A stretch of DNA of 64,000 bases, taken from assembly GCA_963648205.1 (NCBI GenBank), contig CAVJCT010000026.1, positions 5,021 to 69,020 of the forward strand, given 5' to 3'. Origin of the DNA: UBA1181 sp963648205. Lineage in GTDB: Bacteria; Bacteroidota; Bacteroidia; Bacteroidales; Paludibacteraceae. The notes beneath the pieces are model-generated. The model had not been told where the DNA came from. It saw only the letters and a list, made by a program, of their open reading frames with translations, and did not search any database. The position numbers were made by a program, and so were the translations under genes. This document shows, in pieces, positions 1-9,064 of the stretch. Each line of letters begins with the position of its first letter. Within the stretch, counting starts at the first letter, position 1.

Positions 1-648
1 CAGGCTTCTTCTTTAGGAAAGGAGTTGAACCCGTTGGTATCTTCTATTTTCCTCTCTGCAAACAAGTCTGTTAAGCGTGTGAACGTGGTTACTCAAGCGG
101 ATCTTTCTACGGCTGTCAATACTTTGAATGAGGGTGATTACACATTCACCTACACACCTGCTGGACTTTACACAAGCGTGGATATTCCTTTTGATGTTCT
201 GAAAGATTCTATTGAGACTATCTCGGGTGAAAAGGACGCTTCACGAATTATGTTCAATTCTGCGAAATTGATTTTCCATCGTGCAAGTTTGAATTGGAAG
301 ACCGATATTAAGGCAAGTTCTTATCTTTTGTTGATTAGCAAGAGCAAGGTAATCGATTTCTTCTACAACAATACGCAACCTGATGGCCTCACTTCTTTTG
401 TAACCTCTATTGATACGACATATAACACTTATACGTTCAATATCACGGCTCCGTTGCAAAATAAATATCGAGGAACTGGTACAACATTTGAAGATGATAT
501 GGTGTTGGTTCCAGTGGTTCGTTCTTCTGAGAGTAGCAACTACTATTATCGTCAGCAGTTGTGGTTGACGGCGACGATGTTGCACAGCCAAAATTCATTC
601 TCAGAGGCTCTTCGTCCGCGTTTAGACGTTGTTTATACCAAGAGATAA
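1..648 (+). CDS. DUF4270-type protein, C-terminal part
   Basis: The reading frame is open from the first base of the window, so this is the 3' end of a longer gene and the internal TTG at 25 is not a credible start. About 215 residues are visible, rich in beta-strand-like Ser/Thr/Tyr segments, ending in RPRLDVVYTKR. This ending and the general texture resemble the C-terminus of DUF4270 proteins, surface lipoproteins of Bacteroidota of unknown function that are usually about 450-500 residues long; the lipoprotein signal would lie outside the window. The DUF2461 gene starts 31 bp downstream and may be co-transcribed. No catalytic residues can be named. The family call is by resemblance only. 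Confidence 0.6.
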   Translation, partial: QASSLGKELNPLVSSIFLSANKSVKRVNVVTQADLSTAVNTLNEGDYTFTYTPAGLYTSVDIPFDVLKDSIETISGEKDASRIMFNSAKLIFHRASLNWKTDIKASSYLLLISKSKVIDFFYNNTQPDGLTSFVTSIDTTYNTYTFNITAPLQNKYRGTGTTFEDDMVLVPVVRSSESSNYYYRQQLWLTATMLHSQNSFSEALRPRLDVVYTKR

Positions 649-679
649 TCTGGTCGTAATTGATTTAAAATAAAAAGCA

Positions 680-1363
680 ATGAAAGAGATAATGTCATTT
701 CTCCGTCAGTTGCAGGTGAACAACAATACGGAGTGGTTTCATGCACATCGTGCGGAGTATGAGCATGCGAAGGCGAAGTTCAACGTTATCGCTGAGCGGA
801 TTATCGCTGGTGTGGCTTCTTTCGACCCTTCTGTTGGTAATTTGGAGTTGAAAGACTGCACTTACCGTATCAATCGAGATATTCGTTTTTCATTGGATAA
901 ATCGCCTTATAAAACGCATTTCGGTGTGTTTGTTTGTCCTGGTGGAAAGAAATCGGGCAAGGCAGGTTACTATTTCCATATTTCTCCGAATGAGGGTACA
1001 TATCCCGACGGCTGTATGTTGGCAATCGGCCATTACTGCTACGATAAGAACGTCGTTCAGATTGTCAGAGAGGATATAGAGGATGAGGGAGAAAAGTTTG
1101 ATGCGATGATTCAAACTGCTGCGAAGTACGGCTTTGATTTGGATCATTCAGACGATTTGAAAAAAGTGCCTCGTGGCTTCTCTGCCGATTCACCCTACGC
1201 TGATTATTTGAAGTTGAAGGCTTATTGTTTGTGGTGCCCTTTGTCGGAGGAACTTGTCTATGCAGATGATATGGTAGAGCGTGTGTTGGAACTGTTCAAG
1301 GTCAACAAACCATTCAATGATTATTTGAATCGTGTGATTGAATATAGTAGGGAGGAAGATTAG
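680..1363 (+). CDS. DUF2461 family protein
   Basis: A 227-residue soluble protein without a signal peptide. It begins with the N-terminal pattern of the DUF2461 (TIGR02453) family: a short helix followed by NNNTEWFHAHRAEYE, then YRINRDIRFSLDKSPYKTH and a GYYFHISP segment near residues 97-104. Length matches the family norm of about 220-230. The biochemical role of the family is not established, so none is assigned. It lies 31 bp after the DUF4270 gene on the same strand and converges on waaA, with a strong hairpin between them. Nothing in the sequence suggests truncation. Confidence 0.85.
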   Translation: MKEIMSFLRQLQVNNNTEWFHAHRAEYEHAKAKFNVIAERIIAGVASFDPSVGNLELKDCTYRINRDIRFSLDKSPYKTHFGVFVCPGGKKSGKAGYYFHISPNEGTYPDGCMLAIGHYCYDKNVVQIVREDIEDEGEKFDAMIQTAAKYGFDLDHSDDLKKVPRGFSADSPYADYLKLKAYCLWCPLSEELVYADDMVERVLELFKVNKPFNDYLNRVIEYSREED

Positions 1364-1384
1364 AATTTGCGGTCTATAAAAGAA

Positions 1385-1413
1385 AAACCGCGGTGTCTAT
1401 GGCACTGCGGTTT
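1385..1413. terminator. bidirectional terminator between DUF2461 gene and waaA
   Basis: Hairpin with an 11-bp stem: 1385-1395 pairs with 1403-1413 (aaaccgc against gcggttt, then one G-T pair and three more pairs), loop of 7 nt. A T-rich run follows on the plus strand and an A-rich run precedes it, so it can serve both convergent genes. Confidence 0.85.
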
Positions 1414-1434
1414 CTTTTTATAAGGTGTCGATTA

Positions 1435-2664
1435 TTATCCGAAAATCTGCTTGACAACTTTCTCTGTTGCGCCTCTGTTCTCTTTTGAGTAGGCATCTGC
1501 TGTAGTTGCTGTCTTTTCGTAGAGAGAAGAGGTTGGAGAGTATAATTCGTCCATCAGTGTGGCAAACTCTTCGTAGTTGTTGATTGAGTAAGCGCCGCCT
1601 CTTTCGACCATGTCTACTGCTTCTTTGAACTTCTTGTAGTTCGGTCCGAAGAGCACTGGTATGCCGTAAACGGAGGCTTCCAAGATGTTGTGGATGCCCA
1701 CTCCGAATCCGCCACCGATGTAAGCGACCTTTCCGTATCTGTAGATAGAGGAAAGCAATCCGAAACAGTCGATAATCAAACAATCTGCTTGTTTAACGCT
1801 GTTTTCGTCGGTTTGGGTGTAGCGTGCGTATGGGCGTTCCAACTGGCCGATGATTCGTTTCAAATGCTCCTCGTGAATCTCGTGAGGGGCGATGATGAAC
1901 TTCAACTCTGGATGTTTGTTGATGTACGGAACGAGGATGTCTTCGTCTTTAGGCCAAGAACTTCCTGCAATGAATACAGGAGCGTCGCCAACGAATGATT
2001 GCACGATAGGCAACGGCTTAGACTTAGCAGCAATGTCTGCCACACGGTCGAATCGTGTGTCGCCCACCAATGAAACATTCTCAACGCCGATAGACTTCAG
2101 CAAATCCATCGAAACTTGATTCTGCACGAAGAGGTGTGTGAATTTCTTCAATATGCCTCTGTACCAGCCTCCGTACCACTTGAAGAATACTTGCGACTCT
2201 CTGAATATCGCAGAAACGATATAGGTCGGGATTTCTCGCTTCTTCAAGTAGGTGAGGTAGTTCATCCAAAACTCGTACTTGATGAAGATGGCGTATGCAG
2301 GATTTACGACAGACAAGAATTTCTTGGCATTCCAAGAGGTGTCCATCGGCAAATAGCAGACAATGTCTGCACCGTTGTAGTTCTTGCGTACCTCGTAGCC
2401 TGAGGGAGAGAAGAAAGTGACCAAAATCTTGAATTCGGGGCGTTCGCTTCTCAATTTCTCGATGATAGGGCGACCTTGTTCAAACTCGCCTAACGACGCT
2501 GCGTGTACCCAAACATACTTCTCTTTAGGGTCTATTTTTGATTTCAGAAGATCGAAAACGCCCTTCCTTCCTTCTACGAATTTTTTCGCCTTATCGTTAA
2601 AAAAAGACATGAACCATGCTCCAGCAAAGTAGAGCATGATTCCTAAATTATACAAAAGTCGCAT
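1435..2664 (-). CDS. waaA: 3-deoxy-D-manno-octulosonic acid transferase (Kdo transferase)
   Basis: A 409-residue inner-membrane glycosyltransferase that adds Kdo from CMP-Kdo to lipid A precursor in lipopolysaccharide synthesis. An N-terminal hydrophobic anchor spans about residues 5-21. The family motif HAASLGEFEQ is at 54-63, with E60 in the position of the catalytic base; GSSWPKDE (234-241), APHEI (259-263) and GGGFGVGIHN (317-326) mark the GT-B C-terminal half that binds CMP-Kdo. It is the last gene of the minus-strand run rplY-pth-gltX-waaA, starting 8 bp after gltX stops. Whether it adds one or two Kdo units cannot be told from sequence. Full length for the family. Confidence 0.95.
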   Translation of the reverse strand: MRLLYNLGIMLYFAGAWFMSFFNDKAKKFVEGRKGVFDLLKSKIDPKEKYVWVHAASLGEFEQGRPIIEKLRSERPEFKILVTFFSPSGYEVRKNYNGADIVCYLPMDTSWNAKKFLSVVNPAYAIFIKYEFWMNYLTYLKKREIPTYIVSAIFRESQVFFKWYGGWYRGILKKFTHLFVQNQVSMDLLKSIGVENVSLVGDTRFDRVADIAAKSKPLPIVQSFVGDAPVFIAGSSWPKDEDILVPYINKHPELKFIIAPHEIHEEHLKRIIGQLERPYARYTQTDENSVKQADCLIIDCFGLLSSIYRYGKVAYIGGGFGVGIHNILEASVYGIPVLFGPNYKKFKEAVDMVERGGAYSINNYEEFATLMDELYSPTSSLYEKTATTADAYSKENRGATEKVVKQIFG

Positions 2665-2672
2665 TTCAGACC

Positions 2673-4193
2673 TTATTTAATCTCGTTCAATGCACGGGCT
2701 ACACGAGCCAATGTTTCTTCTTTTCCTAAGATATCAATGATATTGAAGATGTGTGGACCTTTGGCTGCTCCCACTAAGGTGATACGGAATGAGTTCATCA
2801 TCGTTCCTAAGTTATATCCCTTTTGTGCAACCCAGTCGAGAACCAATTTTTCGTTTTCCTCTGTCTTTGAGAAATCATCAATTCCTTTCAAAACTTCGAC
2901 TAACTCGTTGAGGTATTGCGGACTTTCTGGCTTCCAACGTTTCTTAAGTGATTTCTCGTCGTATGAGGTTGGTGCTTCGAAGAAGAAGTTTGTCTGCTCC
3001 CACAAATCTTTAGGAAAACTGATTCTCTCTTTTACGAGAGAAACGATGTAGGTTAATTTCTTGAAATCACATTCGTAACCTTTCTCTTTGAGGATTGGAA
3101 CGAACATGTTGGCAACCTCCTCGTCTGATTTCTTAGTCAAGTATTCGTGGTTGAACCAGATGCCTTTCTCGTAGTTGAATCTTGCACCCGACTTGCTGAC
3201 ACGGTCAATAGAGAAGAGTTGAATCAACTCGTCCATCGTGAACAATTCTTGGTCTGTTCCAGGGTTCCAACCGAGGAGAGCCAAGAAATTGACTACTGCT
3301 TCTGGCAAGTAACCAGACTCTCTGTAACCTGATGAAATAGCCCCTGTGTGAGGGTCTGTCCATTGCAATGGGAACACTGGGAATCCCAATCTGTCGCCGT
3401 CGCGTTTGCTCAACTTTCCGTTTCCTTCTGGTTTGAGAAGAAGAGGAAGGTGTGCGAAGCGAGGCATTGTGTCTGCCCAGCCCAAGAAACGATACAAGAG
3501 AACATGCAAAGGAGCGGAAGGCAACCATTCCTCACCACGGATTACATGTGTGATGCCCATCAAGTGGTCGTCTACGATGTTTGCCAAGTGGTAGGTTGGA
3601 AGTTCGTCTGCTGCCTTGTAAAGCACTTTGTCATCCAAAATATTTGAGTTGATGACCACTTTTCCACGAACCATGTCGTCCACTTCGATGTCTTCGTTAG
3701 GTTCGATTTTGATGCGGACAACATATTTTTCTCCGGCTGCGATTCTCTTTTCAACCTCTTCTTTTGAGAGGGTGAGTGAGTTGATGCAACTCATACGCGT
3801 ATGAGAGTCGTATTGAAAATTAGGAGTCTCCTTACGTTTAGTCTCCAACTCTTCAGGAGTGTCGAAAGCGTAGTAGGCGAGGTTGGCGTCCAAGAGTTGT
3901 TTTACATAGATTTTGTAAATCTCTCTACGTTCGCTTTGGCGGTATGGACCGTTCTCTCCACCGACACCGACACCCTCGTCGAAAGTGATTCCCAACCATT
4001 TGAATGCCTCGATGATATAATCTTCAGCACCTGGTACAAAACGTTGAGAATCAGTGTCTTCAATTCTGAGAAGAAGATCTCCACCATTCTTTTTTGCGAA
4101 AAGGTAGTTGTAAAGACAGGTTCTCACACCTCCGATGTGGAGCGGACCTGTTGGACTTGGTGCGAAACGCACGCGTACTTTCTTATCAGCCAT
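2673..4193 (-). CDS. gltX: glutamyl-tRNA synthetase
   Basis: A 506-residue class I aminoacyl-tRNA synthetase that charges tRNA-Glu in the cytoplasm. The N-terminus has APSPTGPLHIGG with the HIGH-type motif at 19-22, and the KMSKS-type motif is KLSKR at 260-264. RIEDTDSQR (43-51) is the typical glutamate and adenylate pocket region. The C-terminal half is the anticodon-binding helical domain. Most Bacteroidota charge Gln-tRNA with a separate GlnRS, so whether this enzyme discriminates cannot be decided here. It sits between pth (30 bp upstream) and waaA (8 bp downstream), presumably one transcript. Confidence 0.97.
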   Translation of the reverse strand: MADKKVRVRFAPSPTGPLHIGGVRTCLYNYLFAKKNGGDLLLRIEDTDSQRFVPGAEDYIIEAFKWLGITFDEGVGVGGENGPYRQSERREIYKIYVKQLLDANLAYYAFDTPEELETKRKETPNFQYDSHTRMSCINSLTLSKEEVEKRIAAGEKYVVRIKIEPNEDIEVDDMVRGKVVINSNILDDKVLYKAADELPTYHLANIVDDHLMGITHVIRGEEWLPSAPLHVLLYRFLGWADTMPRFAHLPLLLKPEGNGKLSKRDGDRLGFPVFPLQWTDPHTGAISSGYRESGYLPEAVVNFLALLGWNPGTDQELFTMDELIQLFSIDRVSKSGARFNYEKGIWFNHEYLTKKSDEEVANMFVPILKEKGYECDFKKLTYIVSLVKERISFPKDLWEQTNFFFEAPTSYDEKSLKKRWKPESPQYLNELVEVLKGIDDFSKTEENEKLVLDWVAQKGYNLGTMMNSFRITLVGAAKGPHIFNIIDILGKEETLARVARALNEIK

Positions 4194-4223
4194 TGTATAT
4201 CGTATTTTCTTCTTTTTCGTTTA

Positions 4224-4790
4224 TTATTTATTGTTGAAACGGTTCATCGTGTCTTGCAAGCCGGAAAGACAGAAATTTTTGATGATTTCTACGGCTATTG
4301 GCACACGTTCTTCCAGTTTCTTAGCTTCTTCTTCGTTCCATTCTCCCAACACATAGTCTATCTGACCACCTTTAGGGAAGTCGTTACCGATGCCGAAGCG
4401 GAGACGTGCGTAATTCTGGGTGCCGACTTTCGCCTCAATGCTTTTGAGACCATTGTGGCCACCTGCGCTACCGTTGCCTTTCAGACGGAGAGACCCAAAT
4501 GGGATGGAGAGGTCGTCCACGATGATGAGGACGTTTTCTACAGGTATCTTTTCTTTGTTCATCCAATAGCGAACCGCGTCGCCACTGGCGTTCATGTAGG
4601 TTGAAGGTTTCAGAAGCAACAACTCAGCGTTTTTCACACGTCCTGTTACCGTTGCTCCGTAGCGAGTATGGTCGTCAAAAACAAGGTTGGACGCCTTAGC
4701 AAAAGCGTCCAACACTCTAAATCCTATATTGTGTCGGGTATTGGTGTACTCGTCGCCAATATTACCCAAACCCACAATTAAGTATTTCAT
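4224..4790 (-). CDS. pth: peptidyl-tRNA hydrolase
   Basis: A 188-residue cytoplasmic esterase that releases peptides from prematurely dropped peptidyl-tRNA. The family signature is intact: GLGN at 7-10, the catalytic histidine H20 in the TRHNIGF segment, N67 in STYMNASG, the DD pair at 92-93 and GSAGGHNGLKS from about 107. Length is normal. It follows rplY by 20 bp and precedes gltX by 30 bp. The rplY/ctc-pth order is a widely conserved bacterial pairing that links ribosome function with peptidyl-tRNA recycling. Confidence 0.97.
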   Translation of the reverse strand: MKYLIVGLGNIGDEYTNTRHNIGFRVLDAFAKASNLVFDDHTRYGATVTGRVKNAELLLLKPSTYMNASGDAVRYWMNKEKIPVENVLIIVDDLSIPFGSLRLKGNGSAGGHNGLKSIEAKVGTQNYARLRFGIGNDFPKGGQIDYVLGEWNEEEAKKLEERVPIAVEIIKNFCLSGLQDTMNRFNNK

Positions 4791-4810
4791 AAATGAAACT
4801 TTAAATCACA

Positions 4811-5380
4811 TTAGTTTGCGTTACGAGCTGCACGAGTTGACTTAACTGATGCAACAACGTTAACTGGGCTTGTCAAGATAGTCAACTTGTCGAATGAAAG
4901 AGCACCAACTTGGATAGTCTTACCCAAACCGAGGTTCTCAACATTTACTGACAAAACTTCAGGGATATCTTTGTAGTTACCCTTAACCTTCAATTTACGC
5001 ATGTCTTGGCTCAACTTACCTCCTAAACGTACACCTTCTGCAAGTCCTTCCAACTTAACAGGAACTTCCATTACGATATCCTTGTCTTCGTAAACCTCTA
5101 AGAAGTCAATGTGGAGGATAGCGTCTTGTACTGGGTGGAATTGGATCTCCTTCAAGATTGCCTTGTGAGCCTTTCCATCAACTGTCAAGTTTACCAAAAA
5201 GATCTCTGGTGAGTAGATCAACTTGCGTACGTCTGCTACAGAAACTTGAAAATTGATGTTCTCTGATTTTGAACCGTACAACACTGCAGGAATTTCGCCG
5301 TTTGCTCTGATAGCCTTAACGCCTTTTCTTCCTAAATTCTCTTGGGCTCTCAATGAACCGCTCAAATCATAAGTCTTCAT
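4811..5380 (-). CDS. rplY: 50S ribosomal protein L25, long Ctc/TL5 form
   Basis: A 189-residue protein with the two-domain Ctc/TL5 layout. The N-terminal 5S-rRNA-binding L25 domain covers roughly residues 1-90 (typical SLRAQENLGRKGVKAIR and EIPAVLYG). A C-terminal beta domain follows, with VEVPVKLEG-like segments and ending in VVASVKSTRAARNAN. Short L25 proteins such as that of E. coli lack the second domain. It is the first gene of the rplY-pth-gltX-waaA run and is preceded by a good Bacteroidota-type promoter (about 95 bp upstream). No leader structure suggesting autogenous control was seen. Confidence 0.95.
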   Translation of the reverse strand: MKTYDLSGSLRAQENLGRKGVKAIRANGEIPAVLYGSKSENINFQVSVADVRKLIYSPEIFLVNLTVDGKAHKAILKEIQFHPVQDAILHIDFLEVYEDKDIVMEVPVKLEGLAEGVRLGGKLSQDMRKLKVKGNYKDIPEVLSVNVENLGLGKTIQVGALSFDKLTILTSPVNVVASVKSTRAARNAN

Positions 5381-5474
5381 TTTGTGTTACTCAAAATTAA
5401 GTTTTACAACACGTTCGTAATGGCTTAATTTCCCATCACACTTTCTTTTGAACAAATTTTCTAAAAAAGCGGTG

Positions 5475-5507
5475 CAAAGGTACGCAAAATTTTTGAATTA
5501 TCACAAC
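5475..5507 (-). promoter_or_regulatory. promoter of the rplY-pth-gltX-waaA operon
   Basis: Read on the minus strand, TACCTTTG (5482-5475) is a perfect TAnnTTTG -7 box. GTTG (5507-5504) lies 21 nt upstream of it, one mismatch from the TTTG -33 box. It faces rplY with a leader of about 90 nt. Confidence 0.7.
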
Positions 5508-5537
5508 TTTATTGCTATCCCATTTTAAATGTTGGGC

Positions 5538-5545
5538 TATTTTTG
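5538..5545 (+). promoter_or_regulatory. promoter -7 box for the EamA gene
   Basis: TATTTTTG matches TAnnTTTG exactly, 28 bp before the start codon. No good TTTG box is seen at 19-21 nt; ATTG at 5511-5514 is 23 nt away. The 193-bp gap 5381-5573 therefore holds two divergent promoters and nothing else recognised. Confidence 0.5.
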
Positions 5546-5573
5546 TGCTTGATTTTGTTAATGTCGTTTAACT

Positions 5574-5990
5574 ATGTGGAAATATTACGCTCTTCTCTCC
5601 GCTCTCTTTGCTGCTTTGACGGCTATTTTCGCCAAAGTGGGCGTGAAAGATATTAATTCGGATTTGGCAACGGCTATCCGTACGACAATCATCCTCTTCA
5701 TCACTTGGGGTATTGTGCTGATTGGCAACCATTTCAACGGTGTCAAGTCTATCTCCGGACATACTTGGCTCTTCCTGATCCTTTCGGGTGTGGCTACTGG
5801 TTTGTCGTGGCTTTTCTACTTCAAGGCATTGCAGTGTGGTGATGTGTCGCGTGTCGCTCCTGTTGATAAACTGAGCGTCGTGATTACGATTTGTCTTTCG
5901 TTTCTTTTCTTGAAAGAGCCTGTCAGCGCAAGGGTGATCATCGGTGCGTTGCTCATCACAGCGGGCAGTATCGTGATGATCGTAAAATAG
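5574..5990 (+). CDS. EamA-family small membrane transporter
   Basis: A 138-residue, very hydrophobic protein with about five predicted membrane segments. The central VATGLSWLFYFKALQCGDVSRVAPVD pattern, the conserved LFLKEPVSARVIIGALLI block and a glycine-rich final helix are typical of a single EamA (DMT superfamily) repeat. Larger EamA permeases carry two such repeats, so this one presumably works as a dimer, as small multidrug transporters do. Substrate is unknown. It is monocistronic: a promoter lies just upstream and it ends 6 bp from the convergent helicase gene, with no visible terminator in that gap. Confidence 0.85.
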   Translation: MWKYYALLSALFAALTAIFAKVGVKDINSDLATAIRTTIILFITWGIVLIGNHFNGVKSISGHTWLFLILSGVATGLSWLFYFKALQCGDVSRVAPVDKLSVVITICLSFLFLKEPVSARVIIGALLITAGSIVMIVK

Positions 5991-5996
5991 TATTGT

Positions 5997-8945
5997 CTAC
6001 TGCAACAACGCCTTCCAATCGTCGATATTCAGCGTGTCGAATGGATTGTTCTGACCGATGAAGGTGTCGGCAATGTTCCTTTTTTTCTCTTGTAACATCA
6101 GCACTTTCTCTTCGACTGTCCCTTTCATGATGAAGCGGTAGACGAACACGTTGCGCATCTGCCCGATTCGGTAGGCACGGTCTTCGGCTTGCTGCTCCGC
6201 TGCTGGATTCCACCACGGATCTATCAAGAAGACGTAGTCGGCTGCCGTGAGGTTGAGTCCGACACCTCCTGCTTTCAGTGAGATGAGGAAACAGAAGGTC
6301 TCGGGATCGTTCTGAAACTGGTTGACTTGCGCTTCTCTGTTTTGCGTCGCTCCCGTAACTTTTGAGTATCGGAAACCATCCTCATTCAACGCCTTTTCAA
6401 TCACTTCCAAGAAACGGACGAAACTGGAAAATACCAACACTTTATGTCCCTCTTCCTTCAGACTTCTCAGTCGTCGCACGATCTCTTCCACTTTATTAGA
6501 GGTGATGTTCGATTTCTCATCAACGAGTGATACTTGGTTTGCCAATTGTCTCAGCATCGTCAAAGAGGAGAGTGCCATCGTCATTGTTTGTGGTTTGCCA
6601 AAGCGCAGAATCTCGTCCATCAACGTGTTGCGGACGGCGTTTTTCTGCGATTCGTAGTAGGATTTGTGCTCCTCGCTCATCTCGCAGAACACCTCCATTG
6701 TGTATTTGTCAGGCAAGTCTTTTGCCACCTCTTTTTTGGTTCTTCGGAGCAAAAATGGTTTGATGATGGCTCGCAACAAACTTTCACGTTGCGCATCTTT
6801 CTCCTTTTGTATCGGCTGCTCAAAATAGTTGTGAAAATAGTGTTGTGTGCCTAAAATATCACGGTTGCAGAGGTTCATCTGCGCCCAAAGATCCGTCATT
6901 CCGTTTTCTATCGGCGTACCGGTAACGCAGAAAATATGGCGTGCATTCAGTTGTACCACCGATTTATAGGCGAGGGAAGATGGATTCTTCAAATTCTGAC
7001 TTTCATCGAAAATGGCACATTCAAACTCGCACTCTTTCAAGAAGTTAATGTCTTTTCGGAGTATGCCGTAGGTAGTGAAAATCAGATTGTAGTGGGCGAA
7101 TATCTTGCCCACTTGTGGCGATTGTATTCGACGGTCTCCTGTATGCACATAGTGTGTCAGAGAAGGGGCGAATTTCTTTTTTTCATTGATCCAGTTGAAA
7201 ACCAATGAAGACGGCACGACAATCAGTGTTGGGGCTTTGTCCTCTTCTGTATCACCATCATTTTCAGTGTTTTGCTCTTCCACTGGCACTTCAATCGGTT
7301 GGTCGAAAAGGGTCGGCTCACTGGTTGCGTATATCCATTTTGTCTGTTTGCTTTTGACCTCCTTTGCAACTTTTTGTGGGTATATTCGACGTAGGAAAGA
7401 AAGAAATTGCAAAGTCTTTCCTAATCCCATATCGTCTGCCAAACATCCTCCGTAATTCATTTGGTAGAGTTTCACCAACCATGAGTAGCCAATCACTTGA
7501 TATTCGCGCAGGGTGGCATCGATACCATCTGGCACGATTTCTGGCTCTTCCAAAGTGAGGCGGATGGCTTTTGTCTGCGAAAAACTATCGCTCATCAGTC
7601 CCACTAACGACCTGCGAATCTTCAACGAATCGCCCTTGGCTGTTCGCTGCATTAGATCCGAATATTTGGTGAAAATCTCTTCGGGTAGGAGAACGCTTCG
7701 TCCGTCTTCCACCTTGTAGATACGCTCGCCCGACACGATATGATTGCGCAGTTTGACGAACGGAATGCGCATATCACCGACACAAACTTCTCCTCGCAGT
7801 TCAAACCAATCCATGTCCACTTCAACGATTTCAGCGTGCGACGTTACAGGCTCTAATATAAAGGTGTGTTCACTCATTTTCTGCTGAATGTCAAACTCCT
7901 TTAACGCCTTTCTGTTGCAAATCAAAAAGTTGACAATGGACACCTCTTTGGTCTTTTTAGGGTCTAAAAAGAAATATTTGTTTATTTCATATAAACCTAA
8001 ATCTTTTATTAGATTTATTTGCTTTTGTTCATAATCAACATTGCGATTTTTAATCGTTATTTTATATGAATTGTTTTCTCCAGAAATTTTTACTAATCGT
8101 TTTCTCTTCTCGTCGATTTCAGTGCGAAAATCTCCATATTGAAAATTCAAACGGAGTGTGGGCGTGCGGTCTAAACTCTCAACAAGGGTTAAAACGGGCA
8201 ATGGGGCTTCGTCAGATTCATCTAATGTGATTCCCTCTATGATGACGTGGTCTTCCTGCTCTAATGCTTTTTTGACAAACGTGTCTAAGTAGGTCTTCAG
8301 ATTTTTCGAAGGTACTTCAACATTGTCTTTGTTCAAGAACGTGGAGACTCGTTTGTAACTGTTTTGCTCAAAAATGTAAAGTCGATTGTTGAGAACGTAA
8401 CAAGCCGGTTCGGTCGACAAAACGACTAAATCTTTGGGCTGGTATTTTTGAGTGATCGGTTTCAGTTCGTTTGCCTCTTTCAAAAGCAAAGAGTAATGAA
8501 GTACGCCCTCATTCATCTGAAACCGTGTGATGGTCTGGTCGAATTCTTCAGGAACATCAACTCTGTCCGATTCGTATATTGTTGTGAACGATTTGTCTTT
8601 ACGAAAAACTGGAATTTTGTAGAGTCGGGCGAAGTTGGCTAATTTGTAACTCGCTCGTTCGACAGAGCGGATGATCAGTTCATAGTTAGGAAAATTCGGA
8701 GCGAATCTCTTTTGAAACTCGGTGATGGTCAGTTTCTCACGCACGAACAGTTTGAGTATGTAGGGTTCTGTCATGCTTTCGTATGCTTCGACTGCTTTCC
8801 ATTGGAACTCGGTCATCTCCTCCTTGGTCGAGTTGGTCTTTGTCGGAAAGTAGGAGATGGGGAATGATTTCCCTTTTTCATCTAAAACGACAGGACGCAG
8901 AATATGGTTCCAAAGGGGATGGTCAATCAAAAGCAGAGCAAACAT
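5997..8945 (-). CDS. SNF2-family DEAD/DEAH-type helicase/ATPase
   Basis: A 982-residue protein whose C-terminal half is a complete SNF2/RapA-like ATPase. Motif I (DDMGLGKT) is near residue 507, motif II is DESQ near 647, VTGTPIENG is motif III, and DPWWNPAAEQQAEDRAYRIGQ motif VI is near 910. The N-terminal ~450 residues have no recognisable domain. A low-complexity acidic stretch (TENDGDTEEDK) sits between motif I and the next conserved block and is probably a surface loop. Such proteins translocate on duplex DNA and remodel protein-DNA complexes; the target here is unknown. A patch around 7970-8110 is unusually AT-rich. The gene has its own 119-bp upstream gap (8946-9064), shared with the prs terminator. 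Confidence 0.9.
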   Translation of the reverse strand: MFALLLIDHPLWNHILRPVVLDEKGKSFPISYFPTKTNSTKEEMTEFQWKAVEAYESMTEPYILKLFVREKLTITEFQKRFAPNFPNYELIIRSVERASYKLANFARLYKIPVFRKDKSFTTIYESDRVDVPEEFDQTITRFQMNEGVLHYSLLLKEANELKPITQKYQPKDLVVLSTEPACYVLNNRLYIFEQNSYKRVSTFLNKDNVEVPSKNLKTYLDTFVKKALEQEDHVIIEGITLDESDEAPLPVLTLVESLDRTPTLRLNFQYGDFRTEIDEKRKRLVKISGENNSYKITIKNRNVDYEQKQINLIKDLGLYEINKYFFLDPKKTKEVSIVNFLICNRKALKEFDIQQKMSEHTFILEPVTSHAEIVEVDMDWFELRGEVCVGDMRIPFVKLRNHIVSGERIYKVEDGRSVLLPEEIFTKYSDLMQRTAKGDSLKIRRSLVGLMSDSFSQTKAIRLTLEEPEIVPDGIDATLREYQVIGYSWLVKLYQMNYGGCLADDMGLGKTLQFLSFLRRIYPQKVAKEVKSKQTKWIYATSEPTLFDQPIEVPVEEQNTENDGDTEEDKAPTLIVVPSSLVFNWINEKKKFAPSLTHYVHTGDRRIQSPQVGKIFAHYNLIFTTYGILRKDINFLKECEFECAIFDESQNLKNPSSLAYKSVVQLNARHIFCVTGTPIENGMTDLWAQMNLCNRDILGTQHYFHNYFEQPIQKEKDAQRESLLRAIIKPFLLRRTKKEVAKDLPDKYTMEVFCEMSEEHKSYYESQKNAVRNTLMDEILRFGKPQTMTMALSSLTMLRQLANQVSLVDEKSNITSNKVEEIVRRLRSLKEEGHKVLVFSSFVRFLEVIEKALNEDGFRYSKVTGATQNREAQVNQFQNDPETFCFLISLKAGGVGLNLTAADYVFLIDPWWNPAAEQQAEDRAYRIGQMRNVFVYRFIMKGTVEEKVLMLQEKKRNIADTFIGQNNPFDTLNIDDWKALLQ

Positions 8946-9010
8946 AGAATGAGAGAAATGTGTTTTTTATTTATAAAAAAATGTAAAAATTTTGATGGGT
9001 GATTTGACAA

Positions 9011-9047
9011 AAAAGGCTGAAAGCAGAATTGCTGCCTCCAGCCTTTT
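9011..9047 (-). terminator. terminator of prs
   Basis: 9011-9019 (aaaaggctg) pairs with 9039-9047 (cagcctttt), 9 bp, with a further small pairing in the 19-nt loop. On the minus strand a T run follows the stem. Located 18 bp beyond the prs stop codon. Confidence 0.75.
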
Positions 9048-9064
9048 GTTTATCCTAACAAAAA

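Noticed and set aside
3801..4604. 267-residue plus-strand frame over gltX and pth
   Set aside because: It lies antisense to two intact conserved genes and its translation has no domain.
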